In this document: in pieces, positions 36,528-44,930 of the stretch
Position numbering within the stretch: position 1 is the stretch's first letter
Layout: every line of letters starts with the position of its first letter
Origin: JBCCFK01 sp965262315
GTDB lineage: Bacteria > Actinomycetota > Acidimicrobiia > Acidimicrobiales > UBA8592
Direction of reading: 5' to 3'
Assembly (NCBI GenBank): GCA_965262315.1
Contig: CBDHFJ010000071.1
Coordinates: forward strand, 1-51,749
Length of the DNA: 51,749 bases
Translations under genes and position numbers: made by a program
The notes under the pieces: generated by a model
Databases searched by the model: none
Told to the model about the DNA's origin: nothing
What the model saw: the letters and a program-made list of their open reading frames with translations, nothing else

Positions 36528-37712
36528 ATGACCCCCTCCCCGCTGATCCTCATCGTCAACCAGCACGGCGACAACCGCGGCGACGAAGCCGCCATGCAGG
36601 GCATGATCAGCGCGCTTCGGGCTCGGGTGCCGGGCGCCCGGTTCACCGTGCTGCACCAGTTCGCGGCACCGGCCAGCAGGATCGACCTCCACGGCGTGGA
36701 CTATCTCCCGCTGCGGATGCCGATCACCGAGGCCCTGCGGCTCGCGATCTGGGCGGCCCTCCGCGTGGTCGGCATCAGGGCGAAGCGCGTCGCGGGACCG
36801 ATCGGGCGCGACATGCTCACCGGCTACGAGGACGCGGTGATCGTGGTGTCCGCTCCCGGTGGCCCGTACTTCGGCGACCTCTACGCGAATCACGAGATCG
36901 TCCACTGGTTCTTCGTCTGGCTCGCCCGACTCCACGGCAAGCCGCTGGCGCTCTACCAACCGTCGGCCGGCCCGTTCGAGAACCGGCTGCTCGGTCCGGT
37001 GCGTAAACGCGGGTACCGGATGTTCGACCATCTGGCGGTTCGCGAGGCGATCTCGGCGGCGAACATCGAGCGCTTCACCGGCCGCCGACCTGCGATCGGG
37101 TCGGACTCGGCGCTCCATCGCCGCATCGATGCCCCCGCACGACAGCCCGGTCTGGTCACGGGGACGTTCCGCGACCCCGGCCCCGAGCTGCGCGGGACCC
37201 ACGACCAGGCCGTCGTGGACGTCATGGTCCGGCTCGGTGAGTCGGGCCGACACGTCCGCCTGCTCCCCCAGCTCCACGGCACTCGACATGCCGACAAGCC
37301 CTACCTCGAGACGCTGGCGTCTGCGGCCCGTGCGCGCGGTGCTGACGTCACCGTCGAACCCGACACGCTCTCGGCCGACGAGCAGCGGGAGCTCGTCGGA
37401 GCCAGCGACCTGGTGCTCGCCGGGCGCTATCACCCGCTCGTGTTCGCGGTGTCGGCACGGGTGCCGGCGCTCGTGATCCCGTACGAGCACAAGGCCCGAG
37501 GCGTCGCCGAGGCCGCCGGCATCGGGGACTACATCGTGGACCTCGACCAGGTCGGCGGCGGGGCGCTGGTGGACCGGCTCGACGTGCTGCTCGGTGCGCT
37601 CGACGACGTCCGAGGCACACTCCAGGCGAATGCGGGCACGCTCGAGGCCGCGGCCGAGGCCACCGCCGATGCGGTCGCCGCGCTCGCACCCACCGGGGTC
37701 AAGGCATCGTGA
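36528..37712 (+). CDS. polysaccharide pyruvyltransferase-family protein
   Basis: 394 residues from ATG 36528. Family pattern: N-Q-H-G-D-N-R-G-D-E-A-A-M at the N-terminus, S-A-P-G-G-P-Y-F-G-D mid-protein, and G-R-Y-H-P-L-V-F-A-V-S near the C-terminus, as in CsaB/WcaK-like enzymes. These place a pyruvate ketal, from phosphoenolpyruvate, on surface sugars, although some members act on other substrates. It is coupled to the next gene by a GTGA overlap (37709-37712). Confidence 0.87.
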   Translation: MTPSPLILIVNQHGDNRGDEAAMQGMISALRARVPGARFTVLHQFAAPASRIDLHGVDYLPLRMPITEALRLAIWAALRVVGIRAKRVAGPIGRDMLTGYEDAVIVVSAPGGPYFGDLYANHEIVHWFFVWLARLHGKPLALYQPSAGPFENRLLGPVRKRGYRMFDHLAVREAISAANIERFTGRRPAIGSDSALHRRIDAPARQPGLVTGTFRDPGPELRGTHDQAVVDVMVRLGESGRHVRLLPQLHGTRHADKPYLETLASAARARGADVTVEPDTLSADEQRELVGASDLVLAGRYHPLVFAVSARVPALVIPYEHKARGVAEAAGIGDYIVDLDQVGGGALVDRLDVLLGALDDVRGTLQANAGTLEAAAEATADAVAALAPTGVKAS

Positions 37713-39415
37713 ACAGCGTGGTGGCGGTCCCGGCGGGTGCCGACGGCGCGGCCGCGCGAGCCGAAGCGTGGATGCGCGACCAGGGCCTCGAGCCCACTCG
37801 GGTCCGGGCCGGCGCGCACGAGATCGTGTGTTCGGGCGACGTGGCCTCGACAGAGCCCACCCGTCACTACCTCGGTCCGACGACTGCCACCCCACCGACC
37901 CTCGATCGAGTCCCGCCCGGCGGCTACCTGGTCGACGGCGCCGAGATCGCGGCCGGACCGACCCAGCGGCTGTTCGTCCACGTGAGCCCGACCGGTCCGG
38001 TGGTGGCCAGCCACCTGGCCGCCGCGGCGGCCGCCGTCGGCACCGACGTGAAGGTCGACCGGTCGTTCGAGGACTTCCTGCTGGGCTTCGGGTTCCTCCC
38101 GGATGGCCGCACCGTGTTCGACGGAGTCGTGGCCACCGCACCCGGCGCCCGGGTCCGGCTGACCGATGGGGTCATCTCGGTCCCCGAGGCCCCCACCGCC
38201 CAGGTCTGGTCGGGGCCCATCCCCGACATCGCCGAGCTGGTCTGTGAGGTGCTCGACGAACAGGCGGGGGCGGCGCGAACCGTCGGCGTGCTGCTCGGTG
38301 GCTTCGATTCGGCTCTCGTCGCCGCGGCGCTCGCCCGCACCGGCCGGGAAGTCCACACCTTCACGTTCGCATTCTCCGAGCCCGGCTACGCCCAGCGCCA
38401 CGTCGCCGAGACCGTGGCGGCATCGGGATCCACCCATCACGACGTGCTGTTCACGCCCGAGCGCCTGGGGGATGCGCTGGTCGCACTCCCACGCCGCCTC
38501 AACCAACCGAGCCCACAGCCGCACTATCAGCTCCAGACCATCATCGCCGCCGAGGAGGCTGCTGCCGCCGGCGCCGAGATGATCTTCACCGGCGACGGCT
38601 GCGATGCACTCTTCGCCGCGTATCCCACGATCAACACGCGCGCCGCGGCCGGCGGCGTATTGGGCCGGGTGCCGGGCCCGCTGCGCACCGCGATGCTCCG
38701 GGGCGCGTCGGTGGGCGTGGTCGAGCAGCGGCTCGGCCACGTCGCCCGGGTGGCGAGGAGCGCGATCCGGGCCAGCCGTCTCGAGGGCCCGGCAGCCCGG
38801 CATCTCCCCACGCAGTACCTCGACGATGTGGCGCTGGATCGTCTCCGCCAGGGGGACCGCCCGACCCAACGCGAGTCGATCGAGGCGGTGAGGTTGCGGC
38901 TGGCCGAGCAGTCGGGACTGACGGACCCGGCCCGCCTCGCCGTCCATGGCAACACGCTGACGGGGCAGTCGTCGTCAAAGGTGGAAGGGGCGATGGCACG
39001 GACCGGGCTCACCGTGGCGTCGCCGTACACCCACCCCCGCTTCCGGGCCGCCATCGCAGCGCTGCCCGAAGACCAGCAGCGGCCGGAAGGCAACCTGGCA
39101 CGCGCCGAGGGCAAGCCGGTGCTGCAACGCGCGGCGGTCCAGTCGGGGCTGCTGCCGGAGACCGTCGTCTACCAGGCGAAGCAGTCGCCCACCGAAGCCC
39201 CGGTCGACGAGTGGTATCGGGGACCCCTCCGGCCCGTGATCGAGGACCTCTGGCGGGGTCTGCCGTTCGAGCCCGATCCGACCTACCTCGATCTCATCCT
39301 GCGCCCCAAGCGGGCCGAGGAGATGTACCGGCGTCGTCTCGCGATCTCCAAGCACGCCTATCAGGCGATCGGTCTGGTGAGCTCGTATGCGTCGTTCACC
39401 CGGATGGTGACGTGA
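37709..39415 (+). CDS. asparagine-synthase-like protein lacking the glutaminase domain signature
   Basis: 568 residues from GTG 37709. It aligns with the synthetase half of AsnB: the PP-loop is L196-G-G-F-D-S201 (usually S-G-G-x-D-S) and T-G-D-G-C-D-A-L-F is the pyrophosphate/aspartyl-adenylate loop. The N-terminal glutaminase needs Cys at position 2; this protein begins M-N-S-V-V and shows no Cys2. Ammonia from glutamine is therefore unlikely. Related proteins in surface-glycan clusters (for example in capsule and lasso-peptide loci) amidate or ligate unusual substrates. Here it may amidate a sugar carboxylate made in the cluster. The L for S change in the PP-loop is an oddity to check. Confidence 0.82.
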   Translation: MNSVVAVPAGADGAAARAEAWMRDQGLEPTRVRAGAHEIVCSGDVASTEPTRHYLGPTTATPPTLDRVPPGGYLVDGAEIAAGPTQRLFVHVSPTGPVVASHLAAAAAAVGTDVKVDRSFEDFLLGFGFLPDGRTVFDGVVATAPGARVRLTDGVISVPEAPTAQVWSGPIPDIAELVCEVLDEQAGAARTVGVLLGGFDSALVAAALARTGREVHTFTFAFSEPGYAQRHVAETVAASGSTHHDVLFTPERLGDALVALPRRLNQPSPQPHYQLQTIIAAEEAAAAGAEMIFTGDGCDALFAAYPTINTRAAAGGVLGRVPGPLRTAMLRGASVGVVEQRLGHVARVARSAIRASRLEGPAARHLPTQYLDDVALDRLRQGDRPTQRESIEAVRLRLAEQSGLTDPARLAVHGNTLTGQSSSKVEGAMARTGLTVASPYTHPRFRAAIAALPEDQQRPEGNLARAEGKPVLQRAAVQSGLLPETVVYQAKQSPTEAPVDEWYRGPLRPVIEDLWRGLPFEPDPTYLDLILRPKRAEEMYRRRLAISKHAYQAIGLVSSYASFTRMVT

Positions 39416-40380
39416 CCGACTCGGGCCGGACCACCCGCTGGTGGTCGGTCAACGTGATCCTCCCGCTCACGATCATCGCCGTGCTGGGCTGGTACCTCTG
39501 GGACCGGCGGTCGTTGTTCGACCAACTCGACGATGTCGCAGCCGACGAACTGCTGCTGGTCGCGGCCTTGACCGCGGTCGCACACTTCCTGAACGCCGCC
39601 GAGTTCGGCGTGCTCTACCGGGCGCTCGGGACCCGGATCGGCCTGGTCGAGAACTGGCTGCTGTTCTCGGTGGGCCAGCTCGGCAACTACCTGCCGGGCC
39701 AGCTTGGCACGGTCTACCGGTTCCAGTACCTGAAGACGGTCCACGGTGTCAGCTACGGCAGTTCGACTGCGGTGGTCGGGGTCAACCTGGTGGTCAGCGT
39801 CGTGGGGACCGGCCTGGCCGGCCTGGTCGGCTGCCTCGTTCTCGGCTTCGGCGGCGGCCCCTGGGCGTGGCCGGTGATCGTCGCCCTGGCGCTCATGGTC
39901 TGCGTCGCTGTCGCTGCGTCTCGTGTGTCATTGCCCGGGCGGTCGGACCCCGACGGTGGTGGTCGCCTGGCCCGTGCCTGGCGCAGCGTGGGCACGGGCT
40001 GGGACGAGTTGACCGCGCGGCCGCAGGTGGGCGTGCTGGTGCTGGGCCTCGAACTGCTCCGCTTCGCCATCACGGCCTGGCGGCTGCAACTCACGTTCGC
40101 GTGGATCGGCGTGGACGAGCCCTACGGACTGTTCCTGGTCGTGGGTCCCGTCGGCGCCCTCGTCACCTTCATCGGAATCACGCCTGCCGGCCTGGGGCTG
40201 CGCGAGGTGGCAATCGCGGCGACCGTCGCCTCGCTCGGCAGCACGTTCGATGCAGGCCTGGCCGGATCTGCGACCGACCGGGCCGTCAACCTGGCCGTCG
40301 TCGCGATCATCGCGATCGGCGGGTTCGTGATGACCACATCGCGCATCCGCCGAGCCTCCGCTGCCACGCCAGTCACCTGA
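39412..40380 (+). CDS. LPG-synthase-TM/flippase-like integral membrane protein
   Basis: 322 residues from GTG 39412, overlapping the previous stop. Eight to nine membrane helices, with the family pattern G-Q-L-G-N-Y-L-P-G-Q-L-G-T-V-Y-R (about 84-99) and I-G-I-T-P-A-G-L-G-L-R-E near the C-terminus. This is the transmembrane half of lysylphosphatidylglycerol synthase-type proteins (PF03706). Stand-alone copies occur in glycan clusters and are thought to move or present lipid-linked intermediates. It ends convergent to the FkbM gene with 4 bp between stops. Confidence 0.85.
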   Translation: MTDSGRTTRWWSVNVILPLTIIAVLGWYLWDRRSLFDQLDDVAADELLLVAALTAVAHFLNAAEFGVLYRALGTRIGLVENWLLFSVGQLGNYLPGQLGTVYRFQYLKTVHGVSYGSSTAVVGVNLVVSVVGTGLAGLVGCLVLGFGGGPWAWPVIVALALMVCVAVAASRVSLPGRSDPDGGGRLARAWRSVGTGWDELTARPQVGVLVLGLELLRFAITAWRLQLTFAWIGVDEPYGLFLVVGPVGALVTFIGITPAGLGLREVAIAATVASLGSTFDAGLAGSATDRAVNLAVVAIIAIGGFVMTTSRIRRASAATPVT

Positions 40381-40384
40381 CCCC

Positions 40385-41263
40385 TCAGTTCGAAGCCGCC
40401 TCCCGCCACCGCGCCATCGCCGCGAGCCGCTGACGGTTCTGGCGGCGGATGTAGGCGCGTCGTAGCCGGAACGGGGCGAAGGTCGCGAACAGCCACCGCG
40501 GGAGGAGCGGCGGAAGACACCTGGCCAGCTGGGTCAGCCGACGCAGCCGGCTGGGCTCGGCGAAGATCAGGTAGTCCGAGCGGAGCCGTCGTTCGATGCC
40601 CAGGCCCTGCCGGTGCAGGTGTCGCAGCGTGGTGATCGCCGACGTCCCGCGCTCGCGGTCGCCCCACCAGGAGAGCTCGACGAAGAACACCGCGTCGCCC
40701 GACGCCAGCATGCGCTCGGCGCCGCGGAGAACTCGGAGTTCGCCTCCTTCGACGTCGACCTTGACGAACGTCTTCTTGCCCGGCTGCCACAGGTCGTCGA
40801 GCTTCACCCGCTCGACCTCGATGGGGGCGTAGTCGTCGGACCGCTCGCCGACGGCGAACAGGCCTCCCGAGATCTGGGTGCCGGTCGTGAAGAACGTCGC
40901 GGTCGGGCCTGCCGCCAGGTCCTGGGCATCGGTGACGGCAGCGGAGATGCAACGCACGCGGTTGGTCGCGGCATTGCTGTCGGGATCGGCCGTCCAGGCG
41001 GCGACGTTGCGCTGCAGGATCTCGAAGCGCTCGGGGTCGGCTTCGACGGCGACGATGTCGGCGTCGGTCAGGTGGTCGAGCGCGTGCTTGGTGTACACGC
41101 CGTGAGACGCACCGATGTCGATGAAGACCTCCACACCGTCGAGGAGCGTCGAGAGACGCTCGAACTCCTCGGCGTCCATCGCCTTGCCGTCGAAGTAGGT
41201 CCAGTGCAGGTACTGCTGGTAGTCGAAGGGCTGGGTGTCGGGCATCGCTGGGGTCGTGGTCAT
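40385..41263 (-). CDS. FkbM-family SAM-dependent methyltransferase
   Basis: 292 residues from ATG 41263, sharing 4 bp with the stop of the GT2 gene (41260-41263). SAM-binding motif I is F-I-D-I-G-A-S-H-G-V-Y-T, followed by A-V-E-A-D-P. The FkbM core has K-V-D-V-E-G-G-E-L-R-V-L-R-G-A. FkbM enzymes methylate hydroxyls of sugars and polyketides; in this cluster a sugar O-methylation is the likely role. A basic C-terminal tail of about 40 residues (R-R-A-Y-I-R-R-Q-N-R) could bind membrane or glycan. Confidence 0.87.
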   Translation of the reverse strand: MTTTPAMPDTQPFDYQQYLHWTYFDGKAMDAEEFERLSTLLDGVEVFIDIGASHGVYTKHALDHLTDADIVAVEADPERFEILQRNVAAWTADPDSNAATNRVRCISAAVTDAQDLAAGPTATFFTTGTQISGGLFAVGERSDDYAPIEVERVKLDDLWQPGKKTFVKVDVEGGELRVLRGAERMLASGDAVFFVELSWWGDRERGTSAITTLRHLHRQGLGIERRLRSDYLIFAEPSRLRRLTQLARCLPPLLPRWLFATFAPFRLRRAYIRRQNRQRLAAMARWREAASN

Positions 41264-42369
41264 GACGAGGCCTTCTGGCGGTCCGGAGTGGTCGTCGACA
41301 CGGCGACGACCTCGGGCGGATGGTCGGGAACGGTGGGGATCGCATCCGCGAGCCGGTCAGGCGTGTCCGCGGTCGATCGATCCTCTGGCATGGCCAGCCC
41401 GGAAGGCGGCACGTTGGTCTCGATCTCGATCCTGCGAACTCGCTCGAGAATGCGCTGGGACACCACTCGCTGGTTGCGCATCATGTCAGCCAGAACCGCC
41501 AGCACCGCGACCTGGACACCGGCCACGGCGAGCACCGACGCGATCACCACCGACTGGACGTGACCACTGCGGTCACCGTCGATGAGCCAGCTGGTGAGGA
41601 ACGGCATGAACCCGGCGATCGACGCCAGGAAGAACAGCGCTGCGATCGTCCCGAAGAACTTGACGGGCTCGTACGCCGCGAACACTCGGGTGATCACGCC
41701 CGCGTTGCGACGGATGTAGCCCCAGGTGCTGCCGAAGAGCCGCGACTCCCGCATCTTGGCGTTGGTGGCCACGGGAACGTTGGTGATCGCCGTGCGGCTC
41801 CGACCAGCCTGGATGATCGACTCGATGGTGTAGGTGTACGGGCTCACCACGGTGAGCTGGAAGGCCGCGTCGCGGCTGTAGGCACGGAACCCGGAGGTGG
41901 CGTCGGCGACTTCCGCGGCCGATGCCTGACGGACCACCCAGCTGCCCATGACCTGGAGCCGCTTCTTCAGGGCCGAGAACTCCTCGACGGACCGGACATC
42001 GCGATCACCGACCACCATGTCGGCCTCGCCGCGAACGATCGGTCCGACCAGGGCCGGGATGGCGTCGGCGTCGTACTGGTTGTCGGCATCGGTGTTGACG
42101 ATCACGTCGGCGCCCAGCTTCAGCGCGGCGTCGAGTCCCGCCTGAAACGCCGCAGCGAGCCCGCGGTTCTGGGGGAACTTCACGACATGGTCCACGCCGT
42201 GCGCCCGTGCGACCTCCACGGTGCGGTCGCTCGAGCCGTCGTCGACGATCATCCACTCGACCACGTCGACACCCTCGACCTCGCGAGGGAGTGCCCCGAG
42301 CGACACCGGGAGCTGATCCTCCTCGTTGAGGCACGGGATCTGAATGATGAGTTTGTGCAGTTGTCCCAC
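41260..42369 (-). CDS. glycosyltransferase family 2, polyprenyl-phosphate-sugar synthase-like
   Basis: 369 residues from GTG 42369. GT-A fold: I-P-C-L-N-E-E-D, I-V-D-D-G-S-S-D-R-T, F-P-Q-N-R-G-L-A-A-A and the metal-binding N-T-D-A-D-N-Q-Y-D. A C-terminal pair of membrane helices (about 240-305) matches DPM/ArnC-type enzymes that put a sugar on a polyprenyl phosphate. Such a product would be the donor for the GT-C-like proteins at the two ends of the cluster. Operon with the FkbM gene (ATGA overlap). Confidence 0.87.
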   Translation of the reverse strand: MGQLHKLIIQIPCLNEEDQLPVSLGALPREVEGVDVVEWMIVDDGSSDRTVEVARAHGVDHVVKFPQNRGLAAAFQAGLDAALKLGADVIVNTDADNQYDADAIPALVGPIVRGEADMVVGDRDVRSVEEFSALKKRLQVMGSWVVRQASAAEVADATSGFRAYSRDAAFQLTVVSPYTYTIESIIQAGRSRTAITNVPVATNAKMRESRLFGSTWGYIRRNAGVITRVFAAYEPVKFFGTIAALFFLASIAGFMPFLTSWLIDGDRSGHVQSVVIASVLAVAGVQVAVLAVLADMMRNQRVVSQRILERVRRIEIETNVPPSGLAMPEDRSTADTPDRLADAIPTVPDHPPEVVAVSTTTPDRQKASS

Positions 42370-42432
42370 CCTGTACAGATCGGCCGATCGGCGGCCGTCT
42401 GTAGTCCTGACGACTCGGCCCCGGCACCCCCG

Positions 42433-42855
42433 TCAGTCGAAGTGTGGCTCCCAGCCCGGGGGCGCCAGGCGGAACCCCGAGTACTCGAAGCCGGGCGCGA
42501 CCACACACGAGACCAGTGTCCACGCACCGGTGGACGCGGCCGACTGCCAGGCGCCTGCCGGGACGACGACCTGCGGCTGCTCGCCCGTGGCGATGTCGGG
42601 GCCGAGGCGGTGTTCGGCAATGGCGGCACCGCCGCTGGTGCGCAGGATCAGGGGGGCGCCGGCGTGGTGGAGCCAGATCTCGTCGGCGTCCACGGTGTGC
42701 CAGTGCGAACGCTCACCTTCCCGCAGAAGGAAGTGGATGGCCGTCGACGTCGGTCGAACGCCCTCTTCGGCGGGAGCCCGGAAGGTCTCGGCGAACCATC
42801 CACCCTCGGGGTGGGGCTCGAGCCCGAGTGCCGTGATGATCTCGTCGGCATCCAT
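42433..42855 (-). CDS. cupin-fold protein, DUF985 family
   Basis: 140 residues from ATG 42855. DUF985 pattern: L-E-P-H-P-E-G-G-W-F-A-E-T-F-R, I-H-F-L-L, S-H-W-H-T-V-D-A-D-E-I-W-L-H-H and P-G-F-E-Y-S-G-F-R-L. The H-W-H and other His residues form a cupin metal or ligand site. The enzyme activity of the family is poorly defined. The gene is preceded by TAGGTT, 8 nt from the ATG. Confidence 0.88.
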   Translation of the reverse strand: MDADEIITALGLEPHPEGGWFAETFRAPAEEGVRPTSTAIHFLLREGERSHWHTVDADEIWLHHAGAPLILRTSGGAAIAEHRLGPDIATGEQPQVVVPAGAWQSAASTGAWTLVSCVVAPGFEYSGFRLAPPGWEPHFD

Positions 42856-42863
42856 CGCCGCCG

Positions 42864-42869
42864 AACCTA
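42864..42869 (-). promoter_or_regulatory. -10 box of the DUF985 gene, leaderless arrangement
   Basis: On the minus strand TAGGTT ends 8 nt before ATG 42855. It overlaps the left arm of the inverted repeat at 42867-42900. Confidence 0.35.
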
Positions 42870-43034
42870 GCAGGGTGCTGAAATTCTCCAGCGCCCTCAG
42901 AACAGCCATGCATCCGCCCACGCAGCGTCCACCTCATCCGCCATTACGCTCACAAGTAGTGCCGGAATCGGTGTCCTGGCGTGGACGGCGCCTGGCCGCC
43001 CTGAGAACACTGCCGAACTTCAGCAACCTGCTAG
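42867..43034. repeat. imperfect 34-bp inverted repeat (arms 42867-42900 and 43001-43034)
   Basis: The two arms match at 27 of 34 positions in opposite orientation. Each ends CCTGCTAG in its own reading direction and contains TTCAGCA. Read as codons, both give similar peptides, L-R-A-L-E-N-F-S-T-L-L on minus and L-R-T-L-P-N-F-S-N-L-L on plus. The DNA between the arms (100 bp) has no clear gene. Origin is discussed among the findings. Confidence 0.6.
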
Positions 43035-43048
43035 CGGTGCGCGACGGC

Positions 43049-44308
43049 TCAGGCGGTGACGAACAATGCGCCGTAGCCGTGAGCGAGGATCGACGCCGCG
43101 ACCAGCGCCCCGAACAGCGCGCGCCCACGGCGGCCCATGGACGAGACCATCGCCACGGTCGCGAAGGCCAACAGCGGCGCGGCGGCCATCAGGGGTTCCA
43201 ACGGATACCGATAGCCGAAGATCGCGTTGCCGCCGGAGACGCGGTTGGCCTGCAACTGCACGAGTGTGTAGGCAACCGCCCCGAGTGCGGCGCCGAGTGC
43301 CCAATCGGGAACGCCACGGGCTCTGCCCGTCACCACGGCGGCCAGCGCGACGACCAGGAACGACGACGAGATCAGGACCCCGTGGGACGGGTGAAACAGG
43401 AACTCGACGATGTGTTCACCCACGACCAGGATGCTCGGCGAACGAAGCCGGTTCGCAAAGGTGTCGCTGTAGCCGCCGGTGATCGACGCTTCGTCCCAGA
43501 CGACGTGGTTGTACGCGAGCAGCGCCACCAGCCCCAGCGCGCTGGTCGCGCCCATGACCAGCGCCGGCCGGATCGACCGGCGGCGGATCGCCATGGCCAG
43601 CCCGATCCCGGCGGCGATGAGGACGGTGTGGGGGCGGATCAACGCCGCGAATGCGAACGCGAGGCCCGACGCGGCGAAGCGCTCCCGCGACGCGGCGAAC
43701 ATCCCCAGCGCGATGGCCATCATCCCCGGACTGTGTTGCCAGAGCTGGTCGGACGCAACCGACCAGGCGCCGGTTCCCAATGCGCCGACGGCCACCACGG
43801 ACACCACGATGCGGTCGTCGAGATGCGGGCGCAGCGCGCCGGCGAGGAACACGAACGCCAGGGTGGTCGCGGCCACCGCTGCCAGCGCGGCCGGAGCGAA
43901 CGCGGGCACCGCGATGGTCACCTCCTCGGTGGCGCCGTCGGGGCCCACCTCGGTGGTGACCTCGGCGACCGATCGGTCGAGGAGATAGAAGGGGGCTCCC
44001 CAGAGCGCGACCCCGGGCGGGTACTGCGAGGTCGGGCCGTCCGGCGACGGCACCATCCACGAGAGCATGCCCCGGTACTGCCGATCGGTGAAGGGCTCGT
44101 ACTCGTCGACGATCACCTCGCCGTCCGCGAAGGCGCGTGCCTGGATCATGTTGGTGAACGAGTCGACGTTGTACGGCGGCGACCAGGTGGCGGTGAGGAG
44201 GTAGAGCGCGCCGAGGACCGAGAAGACCAGCGCCCACCGGACCGGGGGTGGTCGGTGGGTGGCAGGGCGCGATCGCGTGGTCGCAGTCGGTCGGCTGATG
44301 GCGGTCAC
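43049..44308 (-). CDS. multi-pass membrane protein, GT-C glycosyltransferase-like (copy B)
   Basis: 419 residues from GTG 44308, chosen because GAGAGGG lies 8 nt upstream; ATG 44344 is an alternative. About 10-11 membrane helices. S-P-P-Y-N-V-D-S-F-T-N-M-I-Q-A-R-A-F forms the acidic first loop, with S-Q-Y-P-P-G-V-A-L-W, W-Q-H-S-P and F-G-Y-R-Y-P-L-E-P-L-M later. It is a paralogue of the gene at 34042-35325. It ends within 150 bp of the inverted repeat at 42867-43034, and its C-terminus G-A-L-F-V-T-A is short. Confidence 0.72.
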   Translation of the reverse strand: MTAISRPTATTRSRPATHRPPPVRWALVFSVLGALYLLTATWSPPYNVDSFTNMIQARAFADGEVIVDEYEPFTDRQYRGMLSWMVPSPDGPTSQYPPGVALWGAPFYLLDRSVAEVTTEVGPDGATEEVTIAVPAFAPAALAAVAATTLAFVFLAGALRPHLDDRIVVSVVAVGALGTGAWSVASDQLWQHSPGMMAIALGMFAASRERFAASGLAFAFAALIRPHTVLIAAGIGLAMAIRRRSIRPALVMGATSALGLVALLAYNHVVWDEASITGGYSDTFANRLRSPSILVVGEHIVEFLFHPSHGVLISSSFLVVALAAVVTGRARGVPDWALGAALGAVAYTLVQLQANRVSGGNAIFGYRYPLEPLMAAAPLLAFATVAMVSSMGRRGRALFGALVAASILAHGYGALFVTA

Positions 44309-44390
44309 GTCCGCGGCCCTCTCGTCAGTCCCACCCCAGACCATCGGCGTCGCCGGATGTGACTTGAGTTGCCGAGGTGGCCGCGAGGGA

Positions 44391-44894
44391 TCAGTCGGTG
44401 CTGCCGAAGTCGCCGGCTCGCCGACGGAGACCCACGATGTCGTCACGGATGGAGCGGAGCGCCGGCGCCGGCATGTCCCCGAGCCCGAAGTTGATGTCGG
44501 CGAGCGCGGCCTGTGCCGCCTCGACACGCTCCCGACCCGCCGCGGTGACCGCAGCCAGGGTGGTCCGACCGTCGGTGGGGTGGGGCACGCGCTCGACGAG
44601 TCCGTCCTGTTGGAGGCGGTCGATGGTGTTCGTGATGCTGGTTGGGTGCACCTGGAGTCGATCGCCCATCTTGCCGAGCGGCAGCCTGCCCTCCCGCGTG
44701 AAGTGCAGGAGCGCGAGGGCTTCGAACCTGCTGAAGTTCAGGCCCAGGGGGCCGAGCGCGCCGTCGATTCGACCCAGCAGGATCTGGTGGGCCCGGGTGA
44801 TCGAGGTCGCCGCCTCCATCGCGTCGCCGGCGGGCCAGCCGACGCGATCCCAGTTGCGCCGGGCCTCGGCGATGGGGTCGAAGTCCAAGGCCAC
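44391..44894 (-). CDS. MarR-family transcriptional regulator
   Basis: 167 residues from GTG 44894. A TTG at 44930 would add 12 residues but would translate the promoter itself. Winged-helix core: F-S-R-F-E-A-L-A-L-L, L-P-L-G-K-M-G-D-R-L-Q-V-H-P-T-S-I-T-N-T-I-D-R, and the wing V-P-H-P-T-D-G-R. MarR proteins bind short palindromes as dimers and are released by small ligands. It is divergent from the acyl-CoA mutase operon, and the palindrome at 44919-44930 lies in the shared promoter. Its likely role is to repress itself and the mutase genes until a ligand, perhaps an acyl-CoA, appears. Confidence 0.9.
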   Translation of the reverse strand: MALDFDPIAEARRNWDRVGWPAGDAMEAATSITRAHQILLGRIDGALGPLGLNFSRFEALALLHFTREGRLPLGKMGDRLQVHPTSITNTIDRLQQDGLVERVPHPTDGRTTLAAVTAAGRERVEAAQAALADINFGLGDMPAPALRSIRDDIVGLRRRAGDFGSTD

Positions 44895-44901
44895 GTGCGG
44901 T

Positions 44902-44930
44902 ACGATAGTTCCAGATACTTGGACGTCCAA
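44902..44930 (-). promoter_or_regulatory. promoter of marR
   Basis: Minus strand: TTGGAC (44925-44930), 17-bp spacer, TATCGT (44902-44907). The predicted start of transcription is at or next to GTG 44894, a leaderless arrangement. Confidence 0.5.

Noticed and set aside
42959..43100. Plus-strand gene starting at GTG 42959
   Set aside because: After about 30 codons it runs antisense through the GT-C copy B and loses protein character. It is kept only as a possible gene remnant in a finding.
34042..44308. Secondary-metabolite gene cluster
   Set aside because: No polyketide, peptide synthetase, terpene or RiPP core enzyme. The contents fit surface glycan assembly.
44894..44930. TTG 44930 as the start of MarR
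   Set aside because: It would translate the palindrome and the -35/-10 region. GTG 44894 lies at the predicted transcription start.
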